Assembly (NCBI RefSeq): GCF_013370205.1
Contig: NZ_JABWGV010000001.1
Span: 558,001 to 622,000 of the forward strand
Length of the DNA: 64,000 bases
From: Qipengyuania atrilutea
GTDB taxonomy: Bacteria > Pseudomonadota > Alphaproteobacteria > Sphingomonadales > Sphingomonadaceae
Direction of reading: 5' to 3'
Part shown: positions 19,944 to 28,800 of the stretch, piece by piece
How positions within the stretch are numbered: position 1 is the stretch's first letter
How the letters are laid out: each line of letters opens with the position of its first letter
Notes under the pieces: model-generated
Database searches by the model: none
Told to the model about the DNA's origin: nothing
The model's input: only the letters and a program-made list of their open reading frames with translations
Translations under genes and position numbers: made by a program

Positions 19944-20804
19944 ATGCGGCTCAATCCGTTCGACACCGGCAATATCAGCGTGCGCGGCGGAGGCGGAGGA
20001 GGCTTTCCAGGCGGGGGCGGCGGGAAGATCGGCTGCGGTACGCTCGTCATCGCGGCGATCGGCGCGCTCGTCTTCGGCATCAATCCGATGCAGACCATCG
20101 GCGTCGTCGAAGGCGTTCAGCAAAAGTCCGGCGGCAGCGCGACCATAAGTGATGCGAGCGAGCAGGAGGTCTGCACCGAAAGCGAATATGCGACCGAGGC
20201 GTGCAATGCGCTGCAATCGCTCAACCAGACCTGGGAACCGGTCTTCCAGCAGGCCGGTATCGAATTCAGCGATCCGACGCTTACCCTGTACAGCCGCGGC
20301 ATCAACTCCGGCTGCGGCAGCGCGAGCAGCGCGATGGGGCCGTTCTACTGCCCGGCCGATCAGGGCATATACCTCGACACCAGCTTCTACGACACCATGG
20401 AGCGGCAGATGGGCGCAGGCGGCGACTTCGCCCGCTACTACGTCATCGCGCACGAATACGGCCATCACATCCAGACCATTACCGGCATTTCCGACCAGAT
20501 CCGTAGCGCACAGTCGCAGAACCCGCGTGCCGCCAATCAGCTACAGGTCCTGATGGAGCTGCAGGCTGATTGCTACGCCGGCGTGTGGGCAGGGAAGAAC
20601 CGCAACCTCATCGAGCCGGGCGATATTGAGGAAGGAATGCAGGCCGCCAGTGCCATCGGCGACGATACGCTCATGGAGCAGCAGGGCCAGCGGGTGAACC
20701 CGGAGAACTTCACCCACGGAACGAGCGAACAGCGGATGCAGGCGCTACGCCTCGGTCTTCAGGGTGACGACGCGAGCTGCGACGAGATCACCCGGCTGCG
20801 CTGA
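19944..20804 (+). CDS. ypfJ: Neutral zinc metallopeptidase, YpfJ family
   Basis: Membrane-anchored putative zinc peptidase, 286 aa. The N-terminus is extremely Gly-rich (residues 14-27 are almost all Gly), followed by one membrane segment (about 29-47) and an exported domain with HEYGHH (170-175), whose two His are zinc ligands and whose Glu171 is the likely catalytic base. The downstream LMELQADCYAGVWA motif is typical for the family. The start ATG 19944 has a purine-rich GGGGGAA site upstream. Family members have no established substrate. It converges on the M56 peptidase gene with 13 bases between stops. Confidence 0.92.
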   Translation: MRLNPFDTGNISVRGGGGGGFPGGGGGKIGCGTLVIAAIGALVFGINPMQTIGVVEGVQQKSGGSATISDASEQEVCTESEYATEACNALQSLNQTWEPVFQQAGIEFSDPTLTLYSRGINSGCGSASSAMGPFYCPADQGIYLDTSFYDTMERQMGAGGDFARYYVIAHEYGHHIQTITGISDQIRSAQSQNPRAANQLQVLMELQADCYAGVWAGKNRNLIEPGDIEEGMQAASAIGDDTLMEQQGQRVNPENFTHGTSEQRMQALRLGLQGDDASCDEITRLR

Positions 20805-20817
20805 AGCGGAGCGGCTT

Positions 20818-22512
20818 TCAGCTCGCTTTCATACGGGCAAGTTCGCGGTCGAGAGCGCGCAGCGCTTTCGCCCGGGCGTCCCGCTCCATATCGCGATCGG
20901 CAGCGATCGCGGCGCGGGCTTCTACCAGGCCGCTACGCGCCTGGGCCAACGCCTGCGCAGCGATGCGCGAGGCACATACGCGAACCGTCGTCTTGCCGTT
21001 TTCGGTGACGGTCTCGGTGTAACTAGTACCTTTCGGGCACGAGTTGATTACGGCTACATTCGCGCTGTGCCGCGCTTCGGCCACGGCTCGCTCGACGTCG
21101 CGTTCCATTTCCGCAAGATCCACATCGAGCTCCGCGAGCGCCTGCCGCAATTCGCGGTCCTCGCGGCTGCCGCGCACCACGCGGTGTCCATTTGACGCAT
21201 GGACGCGCTCCTGCCGCCGTTCGAACATGCGTTCGAGCCGCTGTTCGGCCAGCTCTTCCTGCTTGTGCTGCCGGCCGAGCCGAACTTCCAGCGCTTCCTG
21301 CAGCGCTTCGTGCCGATGCCATTCGCGTTCGGCGCGCTCCGCCTCGCGCTCCGCAGCCTCCATCTGCCGTTCGGCATGACGCATGGCGCGCTCTGCCTCC
21401 GCTTCGCTGCGTAGATAGGCTGCCTCGCCCTCGTAAAAGCCCGAATCGTACAGCGGAGGTTCCGGCGGAAGAGGCGGTTCGGGCGGAAGCGGTGCGTCGG
21501 GGGCATATGGCGCATCGGGCGGGGGCGGCGCTTCCGGCGGCGCAGGGGGCGTATCGCCGGACTGGGCGCTCGCGTAGGTGACGGAAGCGGTCAGCGGCAG
21601 GACCAGCGCAGCGCCGGCCAGGAGTATGCGTCCTGCCATCTGGCGGCGCGGGGTGGGATCGGACATGGATAGGCTCCTCAATCGTTCGATGATGGATTTC
21701 TCGCCAAGCACGGAGCAGGCCATCGGCGCTGCAAGGGTTGCATGGCCGCCGCTGGCGAAACGGGCGATGACCCCGGCATAATCGGCGCGCTCCTGCCGCG
21801 GCAGTCCGCTCACCACGCGCGCGTCGCAGGCAGCCTCCTGGTCCCGGCGCATGGCACGCCAACCTGCCCAACCGAGCGGATTGAACCAGTGCATCGCGAA
21901 AAGCGGCTGCACGGCGAAATTTACGAGCAGATCGCGGCCGCGGTGATGCGCGAGTTCGTGCGCGATGGCGAGATTGCGCGCATTGCGGTCCGCCTGCGCC
22001 ATGAACCCGCAAGGCAGGGCCACGACCTTGTCGCGCACTCCGAAAGCAACCGGTCCCTCGGTATTGGAAGTCTCGAGCAGCCTGATGTCGCCGACTTCAC
22101 CGACGAATCGCGCTTCGTCCAACATCTGCGCCCGCATCTGCCGGTACTGGGCAAAACGGCGGTACATGAAGATGCTCGCCCCGATGAACCAGACCGCCAG
22201 TAGCGGCCAGGTAAAATCGACCGGTGATGCGAAGGTCTGCGGCGTCTGGTTGGTTGCCTCGAGCAGGGTCGGCGCGGCCGGACCAGCGGCGAGCGCGGGC
22301 GCTGCGATGCCCTCACTTACGACCGCAGCGTCGGCATGCTTCATCCAGTGCGGCAAGGAAATGGGCGGCATGATCAACCGAAGCATCGGCAGCAGCCACA
22401 AAGCGTAAGCGAATTTCGCGCCGAAATATCGGCGTACGGGCCGGCGCAAGAGCAGCACGGCCATGATGAGAACGCCGGTCCACAGGATCGTATCGACAAG
22501 AAAGGTGCTCAT
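20818..22512 (-). CDS. BlaR1-like M56 membrane metallopeptidase with Pro-rich and coiled-coil C-terminus
   Basis: 564 aa from ATG 22512; the open frame continues to 22785 but that part is a shadow of blaI, whose stop overlaps this start (ATGA). Membrane segments at about 5-22, 36-52, 101-117 and 296-315 frame a cytoplasmic M56 domain with HELAHH (185-190) and the third zinc ligand region RRDQEAACDA. In BlaR1/MecR1 this protease inactivates the paired repressor. After the last membrane segment come a Pro-rich run (322-355), a highly charged coiled coil (about 360-480) and a segment with two Cys (492 and 513). The penicillin-binding sensor domain of true BlaR1 is absent, so the inducing signal is not a beta-lactam bound there. 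Confidence 0.88.
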   Translation of the reverse strand: MSTFLVDTILWTGVLIMAVLLLRRPVRRYFGAKFAYALWLLPMLRLIMPPISLPHWMKHADAAVVSEGIAAPALAAGPAAPTLLEATNQTPQTFASPVDFTWPLLAVWFIGASIFMYRRFAQYRQMRAQMLDEARFVGEVGDIRLLETSNTEGPVAFGVRDKVVALPCGFMAQADRNARNLAIAHELAHHRGRDLLVNFAVQPLFAMHWFNPLGWAGWRAMRRDQEAACDARVVSGLPRQERADYAGVIARFASGGHATLAAPMACSVLGEKSIIERLRSLSMSDPTPRRQMAGRILLAGAALVLPLTASVTYASAQSGDTPPAPPEAPPPPDAPYAPDAPLPPEPPLPPEPPLYDSGFYEGEAAYLRSEAEAERAMRHAERQMEAAEREAERAEREWHRHEALQEALEVRLGRQHKQEELAEQRLERMFERRQERVHASNGHRVVRGSREDRELRQALAELDVDLAEMERDVERAVAEARHSANVAVINSCPKGTSYTETVTENGKTTVRVCASRIAAQALAQARSGLVEARAAIAADRDMERDARAKALRALDRELARMKAS

Positions 22513-22898
22513 TTTCTCAGCTCCTTCAAAAGGGCTTCCATCTCGGCAAGATCGGCTTCGGTCAGCGCCTCGCTTTCCGCCAGCTGCGCGAACAGGGGCG
22601 CAGCGCGACCGCCGAACAGCCGGTCGACGAGACGGCGCGATTCTCCGCCGACGTAATCCGAGCGCGCAATGGCAGGCGAATAGAGAAAGCGGCGCCCGTC
22701 CGCTTCCGCCGCAATGGCGTTCTTCTGGACCAGGCGCGAAAGCAGGGTCTTCACGGTCGCGATCGACCAGTCGCGCTTTTCGCAAACGGCTTCGCAGACG
22801 TCGGCGGCCGACATGGGCGCCTGTTCCCAGAGCGCTTCCATCACGGCATGTTCCGCATCGCTGATGCGCTCGGGTTCGGGGGCGGCACGTCTGGTCAT
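22509..22898 (-). CDS. BlaI/MecI/CopY-family transcriptional repressor
   Basis: Winged-helix repressor, 129 aa, the family's normal length. The DNA-binding part covers about 11-80 (SDAEHAVMEALWEQAPMSAA, then ATVKTLLSRLVQKNAI), followed by the C-terminal dimerisation helices. Start ATG 22898 has GAGGAG seven bases upstream. It is translationally coupled to the M56 peptidase that follows (ATGA), the standard repressor-sensor arrangement. Two dyads with the BlaI-type arms TTACA/TGTAA lie 36-69 bases upstream of its start, so it is very probably autoregulated. Confidence 0.94.
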   Translation of the reverse strand: MTRRAAPEPERISDAEHAVMEALWEQAPMSAADVCEAVCEKRDWSIATVKTLLSRLVQKNAIAAEADGRRFLYSPAIARSDYVGGESRRLVDRLFGGRAAPLFAQLAESEALTEADLAEMEALLKELRK

Positions 22899-22933
22899 CG
22901 AAAACTCCTCACCGCATCGAGCGGCGCTTCTGA

Positions 22934-22967
22934 TTACAGTTGTAAACGCTACCGGTTACGTTTGTAA
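22934..22967. promoter_or_regulatory. Two BlaI-type operator dyads between blaI and the ClpP-like gene
   Basis: TTACAGTTGTAA (22934-22945) has perfect TTACA/TGTAA arms; TTACGTTTGTAA (22956-22967) differs at one arm base. Both are followed by ACG, giving a 15-base direct repeat with a period of 22 bases, about two helical turns. The arms match the TACA/TGTA core known for BlaI and MecI operators. The pair lies 36 bases before blaI and 109 bases before the divergent ClpP-like gene, so both promoters could be controlled. Confidence 0.75.
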
Positions 22968-23075
22968 ACGTCGTTTCCCTGCAAACCGGCAAGATTTATC
23001 GACGAACGACAGGGGTGCGGAACTAATGGAGTGCCTCGCGCCTTCCCTGTTTGCCTCTTCAGACAAAGGATACCC

Positions 23076-23636
23076 ATGCCCGACATCGATCAGACGACCG
23101 TCCTGACCTCTCCGCAATTACGCCTGGTCGGCGGCGTCGACGAAGCGATGTACAACGAGTTCAGACGGCAACTCGGCGCCGCTCCCGACGACGGGCCGCT
23201 GGTGATCAACATCACCACGCTTGGCGGCAATCCCGAGATCGCCCGCTGCATGGCCGACGATATCCGCCTGCTGCGCGAAGCGAAGCGCGAACTCCTGTTC
23301 CTTGGCAAGGCCGCTGTCTACTCGGCCGGGGCGACCTTCATGGCAGGATTTCCGGTGTCCGCACGTTACCTGACGAAAGGTACGCGGCTGATGGTGCACG
23401 AACGCCACCTGTCGAAGACGATCAACCTGTCCGGACCGCTCAGGAGCTGTACCGACCAGCTGAAGGCGGCGCTGCATGAGATCGAACACTCGATCAATAT
23501 CGAGGAAGAAGGGTTCAGCGCCCTCTGCGATGGTTCTGACGTTTCGTTCGACGAGATCAGGAGCAAGGCGCCGGACAACTGGTACATTCCAGCAGACGAA
23601 GCGCTCGACCGCGGCCTCATCGCCGGGGTCATCTGA
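23076..23636 (+). CDS. ClpP-like serine protease (peptidase S14/ClpP-crotonase fold)
   Basis: 186 aa from ATG 23076 (AAAGGA upstream; the frame to 23031 has none). The fold landmarks of ClpP are readable: INITTLGGN (44-52) in place of INSPGG, nucleophile Ser83 in AVYSAGATFMAG, His108 in LMVHERH, and the C-terminal IPADEALDRGLI that mirrors the ClpP end. The third triad residue is uncertain (Asp152, 155 or 158). It differs strongly from housekeeping ClpP and lacks a neighbouring clpX, so it is a divergent paralogue. It may be a soluble protease or a non-ATP-dependent relative. It is divergent from blaI across the operator region. Confidence 0.85.
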   Translation: MPDIDQTTVLTSPQLRLVGGVDEAMYNEFRRQLGAAPDDGPLVINITTLGGNPEIARCMADDIRLLREAKRELLFLGKAAVYSAGATFMAGFPVSARYLTKGTRLMVHERHLSKTINLSGPLRSCTDQLKAALHEIEHSINIEEEGFSALCDGSDVSFDEIRSKAPDNWYIPADEALDRGLIAGVI

Positions 23637-23678
23637 CGCGCGGTTGGCGAATTGCGGCCCGCGTCTATACTTCCGCCT

Positions 23679-24305
23679 ATGATGAAACGAATCGTAAGCC
23701 TCGCCTTTCTTCCGCTGGCCGCCATCACCTCCGCACAGGAAGCCGCGCCTGCCGCCCCGGATTACGAGACGACGAGCGTGATTCTCAAGACCACCATGGG
23801 CGATATTACCGTTGCTTTGGAAACCGAGCGCGCGCCGATTACCGCCGCGAACTTTCTGCGCTACGTCGACGAGGACCGGCTCGACGGCACGGTTTTCTAT
23901 CGCGCGATGCGGCTCGACTGGGGCGATCAGCCCAACGGTCTCATTCAGGGCGGGGCGCAGTTCGATCCGAAGCGTATCCTCGATCCTATCGCGCACGAAC
24001 CGACGAGCGAAACCGGCCTCAGCCATACGCGCGGCGCGCTATCGATGGCCCGCAACGAGCCGGGTACGGCAACCGGCGACTTCTCGATCATGCTGCAGGA
24101 CCAGACCGGCATGGATGCGCAGCCGGACGCGGAAGATCCGCAGTTCCGCGACGGCTATGCCGTCTTTGGTTACGTGACCGAGGGCATGGACGTGGTCGAA
24201 GCGATCCACGCAGCCCCGACCGATCCGGACAAAGGCGAAGGCTGGATGAAGGGCCAGATGCTCGCCCAGCCCGTCAGGATTGTGGACGCCCGGCGCGCGG
24301 ATTAG
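23679..24305 (+). CDS. Exported peptidyl-prolyl cis-trans isomerase, cyclophilin type
   Basis: Periplasmic proline isomerase, 208 aa from ATG 23679 (ATGATG; the second ATG is equally possible). A short signal peptide (MMKRIVSLAFLPLAAITSAQ) precedes the cyclophilin domain (about 30-200). Visible family motifs are VFYRAM, QGGAQF, GALSMAR, DFSIM and GYAVFGYVTEGMDVV. The domain carries an insertion relative to minimal cyclophilins (PTSETGLSHTRG). It converges on sdhA; the 33-base gap contains the sdhA terminator hairpin. Confidence 0.94.
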   Translation: MMKRIVSLAFLPLAAITSAQEAAPAAPDYETTSVILKTTMGDITVALETERAPITAANFLRYVDEDRLDGTVFYRAMRLDWGDQPNGLIQGGAQFDPKRILDPIAHEPTSETGLSHTRGALSMARNEPGTATGDFSIMLQDQTGMDAQPDAEDPQFRDGYAVFGYVTEGMDVVEAIHAAPTDPDKGEGWMKGQMLAQPVRIVDARRAD

Positions 24306-24330
24306 AAAGGGCGCAGCCGAAGCCGCGCCC
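24306..24330 (-). terminator. Rho-independent terminator of sdhCDA with UUCG tetraloop
   Basis: On the minus strand GGGCGCGGC pairs with GCTGCGCCC (nine pairs, one G-U) around a TTCG loop closed by C-G, the very stable C(UUCG)G tetraloop, followed by TTTCTAAT. It starts eight bases after the sdhA stop. On the plus strand no T-run follows, so it serves sdhA and not the cyclophilin gene. Confidence 0.8.
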
Positions 24331-24338
24331 CGCTACTG

Positions 24339-26228
24339 TTAATACACCCGCTTTTTCGGCTCGATGTAGTCGATGTCGTCGGTCAGCGTGTATTCGTGGA
24401 CCGGGCGGTAGTCGATCTTGACCGCGCCGTCCTTGCCGCCCCAGCCCTCGAACCATGCCGCGGTGTGCTTCATCCAGTTTGCATCGTCGCGGTCCGGGAA
24501 GTCCTCGTGCGCATGTGCGCCGCGGCTTTCCTTGCGGTTTTCTGCTGAGGCCATCGTGACCGAAGCCTGCGCGATGAGGTTGTCGAGTTCCATCGTCTCG
24601 ATCAGGTCGCTGTTCCAGATGAGAGAGCGATCGGTGACGCTGACGTCCTGCATCTTGCTATAGGTGGCAGCGAGCTTCTCCACACCTTCCGACATTAGCT
24701 TGCTGTCGCGGAAAACCGCGGCGTGGGTCTGCATCGTCTTCTGCATTTCCGCCCGAATGGCGGCAGTCGGCGCGCTGCCCTTTGCGTGGCGGAAGTGATC
24801 GAGACGAGTGAGAGCCATCTCCGCGCTGTTCTTGGGAAGTTCGTTCTGGCTCGCGCCGGGCGTAATCGTGTCCTTGAGACGGTGACCGATCGCCCGGCCG
24901 AACACGACGAGGTCGATCAGAGAGTTCGATCCCAGACGGTTTGCGCCGTGCACCGACACGCAGCCCGCTTCGCCAGCCGCGTAGAGACCGGGGACGACAT
25001 GGTCGGGATTACCGTCAGGTCCGATGGTGACGACCTCGCCGTGATAATTGGTCGGAATGCCGCCCATGTTATAGTGGACTGTCGGTGTGACCGGCAGCGG
25101 CTGCCGAGTCAGGTCTACGCCGGCAAAAATCTTTCCGCTCTCTGTAATGCCGGGCAGACGCTCCGCCAGCACGTTCGGATCGATATGATCGAGGTGCAGG
25201 TGGATATGATCGCCTTCCGGACCGACGCCCCGCCCCTCGCGCATTTCGAGCGCCATGGAGCGCGACACGACATCGCGGCTCGCCAGATCCTTCGCCGACG
25301 GGGCGTAGCGTTCCATGAAGCGCTCTCCCTCGGAATTGGTGAGGTAGCCGCCCTCGCCCCGCGCGCCCTCGGTAATGAGCACGCCCGCACCGTAGATGCC
25401 GGTCGGGTGAAACTGCACGAATTCCATGTCTTGCAGCGGCAGACCCGCGCGTAGCACCATCCCGCCGCCATCGCCGGTGCAGGTATGGGCGCTCGTCGCA
25501 GTGTAGTAGCAGCGGCCGTAACCGCCGGTCGCCAGCACGACGCTCTGCGAGCGGAACCGGTGGATGCTGCCATCGTCGAGGCACATCGCGATGACGCCGC
25601 GGCAAGCGCCGCCTTCCATGATGAGGTCGATCGCGAAATATTCGATGAAGAAGTCCGCGTCGTACTTCAGGCTCTGCTGGTAGAGCGCATGGAGCATTGC
25701 ATGGCCGGTCCGGTCGGCGGCGGCGCAGGTGCGCTGCACCGGCGGACCCTCGCCCATGTTCTGCATGTGCCCGCCAAACGGACGTTGATAGATCGTGCCG
25801 TCCTTGTTGCGGCTGAACGGAACACCTGCGTGTTCGAGTTCGTAGACTGCGGCAGGTGCCTCGCGCGCAAGATATTCGATCGCGTCCTGGTCTCCGAGCC
25901 AGTCGGATCCCTTGACGGTATCGTACATGTGCCACGACCAGTGATCGGGCGTATTGTTACCGAGCGAGGCGGCGATCCCGCCCTGCGCCGCGACCGTGTG
26001 CGAGCGGGTCGGAAATACCTTCGAGATGTTCGCGGTACGGAAGCCGGCTTCGGCTGATCCCATCGTAGCGCGCAGTCCGCTTCCGCCGGCGCCGACCACT
26101 ACCACGTCATAGGTGTGGTCGACGATTGGGTAGGCGTTGCTGCTCGTACCGCCCGCCGCAGGCGCCTTCTTGTCGGTGGGTGTCTGATCGCCGGTCTGCG
26201 GTGCCGGGTTCCCTGAATTGGCGGCCAT
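24339..26228 (-). CDS. sdhA: Succinate dehydrogenase flavoprotein subunit
   Basis: Catalytic FAD subunit of complex II, succinate to fumarate. 629 aa, slightly long. The FAD-binding motif is GAGGSG (46-51); His77 in [10 protein letters not shown] is the covalent FAD site; the substrate region reads [15 protein letters not shown]. An N-terminal extension of about 33 residues rich in Pro, Thr and Gly precedes the usual [14 protein letters not shown] start; since ATG 26228 overlaps the sdhD stop by one base (TGATG) it is probably genuine. No sdhB follows: the next gene downstream is the convergent cyclophilin gene. Confidence 0.97.
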   Translation of the reverse strand: MAANSGNPAPQTGDQTPTDKKAPAAGGTSSNAYPIVDHTYDVVVVGAGGSGLRATMGSAEAGFRTANISKVFPTRSHTVAAQGGIAASLGNNTPDHWSWHMYDTVKGSDWLGDQDAIEYLAREAPAAVYELEHAGVPFSRNKDGTIYQRPFGGHMQNMGEGPPVQRTCAAADRTGHAMLHALYQQSLKYDADFFIEYFAIDLIMEGGACRGVIAMCLDDGSIHRFRSQSVVLATGGYGRCYYTATSAHTCTGDGGGMVLRAGLPLQDMEFVQFHPTGIYGAGVLITEGARGEGGYLTNSEGERFMERYAPSAKDLASRDVVSRSMALEMREGRGVGPEGDHIHLHLDHIDPNVLAERLPGITESGKIFAGVDLTRQPLPVTPTVHYNMGGIPTNYHGEVVTIGPDGNPDHVVPGLYAAGEAGCVSVHGANRLGSNSLIDLVVFGRAIGHRLKDTITPGASQNELPKNSAEMALTRLDHFRHAKGSAPTAAIRAEMQKTMQTHAAVFRDSKLMSEGVEKLAATYSKMQDVSVTDRSLIWNSDLIETMELDNLIAQASVTMASAENRKESRGAHAHEDFPDRDDANWMKHTAAWFEGWGGKDGAVKIDYRPVHEYTLTDDIDYIEPKKRVY

Positions 26229-26614
26229 CAGGCTGCACCTCCGAATGCCATGCTGGCGATTGAGAAAAGTCCGATCCCGATGCCGGCTACTGCGGCGAGG
26301 TTGAGTAAGGCGATAAGTGCGAACCTGTTGCCCGAGTTATCGACGTAATCCTCGAGCATGACCTGAAGGCCGAGCCGGGCGTGCCAGAATACGCTCACGA
26401 CCAGCAGGGCCACCGCGGTCGCGGGAAGCGGGCGGGCGAACCACTCGCGCAGCGTTGTGTAGGACAGGTCGGGAAGGAAAATGAAGCTCGCCAGCAGGAA
26501 CAGCATCAACACCAGGTTGCCGATCGCGGTGAAACGTTGCAGCAGCCAGTGATGCGGTCCCTGATGCGCGGAGCCGAGCCCGCGAACTTTCCCGATGGAG
26601 GTTCCGTTACCCAT
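26228..26614 (-). CDS. sdhD: Succinate dehydrogenase membrane anchor subunit
   Basis: Hydrophobic membrane anchor of complex II, 128 aa, with three membrane segments (about 31-50, 61-81, 100-122). The N-terminal [20 protein letters not shown] and the [17 protein letters not shown] stretch, with a His suited for heme b ligation, are typical for alphaproteobacterial SdhD. It sits 18 bases behind sdhC and overlaps sdhA by one base. Confidence 0.94.
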   Translation of the reverse strand: MGNGTSIGKVRGLGSAHQGPHHWLLQRFTAIGNLVLMLFLLASFIFLPDLSYTTLREWFARPLPATAVALLVVSVFWHARLGLQVMLEDYVDNSGNRFALIALLNLAAVAGIGIGLFSIASMAFGGAA

Positions 26615-26632
26615 AATTCAAACCTGTTCCGT

Positions 26633-27013
26633 TCAGCTTAGCAGTATCAGCGCCCAGAAACCTGCGGTGAGCAGGATGGCGATAACGGGCGAAAGGGTCG
26701 CCCAGGTCTTGTTCGTGTCGAGTTCGTAGCCCGCGCCGATGTCGAGCACGAAATGCCGCAGCCCGCTCATCATATGAGTGAAGAATGCCCAGGTTAAACC
26801 GACCAGCACGATATAGCCGAACCACGACGTCATGACCGAAACGAAGGTCGCGTATGCTTCGGGTCCGCTGGCAAGCGCGCCAAGCCACCACAGAAGGACC
26901 GCGAGCCCGACCAGCGCCATGCCGTCACCGGTGACCCGGTGGAGGATCGAGGTCAGCATGTGCGGACCCCATTTCCAGATTGTCAAATGGGGGGAAAGCG
27001 GTCTGTCGGCCAT
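26633..27013 (-). CDS. sdhC: Succinate dehydrogenase cytochrome b556 subunit
   Basis: Membrane subunit of complex II that helps bind heme b and ubiquinone, 126 aa, three membrane segments. Family motifs: RPLSPHLTIWKW at the N-terminus, SILHRVTG (quinone-site Ser and Arg) and HMMSGLRHFVLD, which holds the heme His. First gene of the sdhCDA operon; its promoter should lie in the 117 bases shared with the divergent SDR gene. Confidence 0.95.
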   Translation of the reverse strand: MADRPLSPHLTIWKWGPHMLTSILHRVTGDGMALVGLAVLLWWLGALASGPEAYATFVSVMTSWFGYIVLVGLTWAFFTHMMSGLRHFVLDIGAGYELDTNKTWATLSPVIAILLTAGFWALILLS

Positions 27014-27130
27014 GAAACTCGTTAATCCGTTCGCTTTTCTAAGATCGTGCCCCTCCCCTTAGCGCATGGGACGCACCGTGCAAGGCGGCCTTGCTCGACA
27101 AGGCGAGGGTTTTTCCTGATACGGGCGCGC

Positions 27131-27841
27131 ATGACGACTATCTTGCTTACCGGATCGAGTCGCGGGATCGGCGCTGCCACCCGCAAGGTATTGGAAGCGC
27201 GCGGCGCGACCGTAATCGGACACGCGACCAATGCCCGGGACGACCAAACCATCGCCGCAGACTTCACCGAGCCTTCTGCTCCGAAGTTGTTGTGGGAAGA
27301 GGCGCTGGATCGCAGCGGCGGCGCGATCGATGTGCTCATCAACAACGCCGGACTTTTTTCGCCCAACCCCGTCGACACAAGCGACATCGAATGGCTCGAT
27401 GCGTGGGAAGCGACCATGCGCATCAACCTTACCTCCGCCGCGCTGCTGTCGCGCCTTGCAGTAAGGCACTGGCAGGAACGCTCGGTTCCCGGCCGGATCG
27501 TCCATGTCGCGAGCCGTGCCGGACATCGCGGCGATTCGCCGGCGCATTGGCACTATGCCGCGGCCAAAAGCGGGATGCTGGCGATGCACAAGACGATCGC
27601 GCGGGGTTATGCGAACGTGGGCATTCTAAGCTTCGCGGTAACCCCGGGCTTCACCGATACAGCAATGGCCGGCGACTATCTTGAAAGCCGGGGGGGCGCG
27701 GGCCTCCTCGCCGACATCCCGCTCGGCCGCGTGGCCGAGCCCGAAGAGATGGCGGCAATCGCTACCTTCTGCGCGCTCGATGCACCGCCCAGCATGACCG
27801 GCGCGACCATCGACGCCAATGGCGCAAGCTATGTTCGCTAA
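27131..27841 (+). CDS. Short-chain dehydrogenase/reductase (SDR)
   Basis: Classical SDR of unknown substrate, 236 aa from ATG 27131; the longer frame from 27047 has no homology-like start. Motifs: TGSSRGIG near residue 7, NNAG near 73, Ser in VASRAG and the YAAAK active site near 139-143, then the C-terminal GATIDANGASYVR that resembles FabG-type enzymes. Monocistronic and divergent from sdhC; a housekeeping link to succinate dehydrogenase is not indicated. Confidence 0.92.
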   Translation: MTTILLTGSSRGIGAATRKVLEARGATVIGHATNARDDQTIAADFTEPSAPKLLWEEALDRSGGAIDVLINNAGLFSPNPVDTSDIEWLDAWEATMRINLTSAALLSRLAVRHWQERSVPGRIVHVASRAGHRGDSPAHWHYAAAKSGMLAMHKTIARGYANVGILSFAVTPGFTDTAMAGDYLESRGGAGLLADIPLGRVAEPEEMAAIATFCALDAPPSMTGATIDANGASYVR

Positions 27842-27894
27842 ACGAGGCGCGGCTGTTTTCTACTCATCACCAAGCTCAGCGGTGTGCGTTTCTA

Positions 27895-28800
27895 ATGCCG
27901 AGTAGCTGGAAGATCAGCGGCCTTGCGCCGAAGCGGGCCGTGCAGGCGGCCTTGCTCGAACAGGACGAGCGCGAGGACTGGGACGGAGAGATCGTTCTGG
28001 TGGGGCGCGAAATTGCCGAAAACCGCCCGCAGGAGTGGGTGCTCGAAGCCTTCCTACCGCGCAGCCCTACGGATGATGACGAAGATGCGATCCGCAGCCT
28101 GTTCGAAGGCGGTGCACCGGCATTCGTAACCGAAGAACTCGCAGATGAGGACTGGCTGACGATGAGCCAGAACGGCGCGCAGCCGATCACGGCGGGGCGG
28201 TTCTACGTGCATACGCCCGATCATCCGGCACGGGGCGATGCGTCGCTCATCGATCTCGTCATTCCGGCAAGCCAGGCATTTGGAACCGGACAACACGAGA
28301 CCACCGCCGGGTGCCTCGAGATGCTGACCGCCATGCGCGCAAGCGGCGTACGGGTTCGCGCAATCGCCGACATCGGAACGGGGACCGGCCTCCTCGCTTT
28401 CGGTGCGCGGACGCTCTGGCCGTCGGCTACGATCACGGCGAGCGACATCGATGCCGTCTGCCTCGACGTCATCGAACACAACGCCCTGCTCAATGACGTG
28501 CCGCTCGGCAGCGGTCGCGGCAAGCTGACCATGCTGGTCGCCGACGGCATGGACCACCCCCTGCTCGAAATGCGCGGACCTTACGATCTGCTTATCGCGA
28601 ACATTCTGGCAGGTCCGCTTGTCGAACTGGCGCGAGACTTCGCCGATCATGTACCGCCCGGCGGCAATGTCGTACTCGCGGGACTGCTCGAAACGCAGGA
28701 GCGCGCCGTGCGGCAGGCATATCGTCGTGCCGGTTTCCGCCTTGCCAAGCGCCTCGTGAACGGGGATTGGTCGATCCTATGGCTGAGGAAGCGCAGGTAG
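27895..28800 (+). CDS. prmA: Ribosomal protein L11 methyltransferase
   Basis: SAM-dependent trimethylation of ribosomal protein L11. 301 aa. An N-terminal substrate-recognition domain (1-100) precedes AFGTGQHETT (128-137), SAM motif DIGTGTG (159-165) and the NILAGPL motif near residue 240 that is the PrmA equivalent of NPPY. Start ATG 27895 has no strong ribosome site, but the usual PrmA N-terminus begins close to it. The next gene starts inside its last 22 bases. Confidence 0.94.
   Translation: MPSSWKISGLAPKRAVQAALLEQDEREDWDGEIVLVGREIAENRPQEWVLEAFLPRSPTDDDEDAIRSLFEGGAPAFVTEELADEDWLTMSQNGAQPITAGRFYVHTPDHPARGDASLIDLVIPASQAFGTGQHETTAGCLEMLTAMRASGVRVRAIADIGTGTGLLAFGARTLWPSATITASDIDAVCLDVIEHNALLNDVPLGSGRGKLTMLVADGMDHPLLEMRGPYDLLIANILAGPLVELARDFADHVPPGGNVVLAGLLETQERAVRQAYRRAGFRLAKRLVNGDWSILWLRKRR

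Noticed and set aside
22513-22785. N-terminal extension of the M56 peptidase frame
   Set aside because: It lies across blaI in another frame; ATG 22512 overlaps the blaI stop and begins a normal membrane segment.
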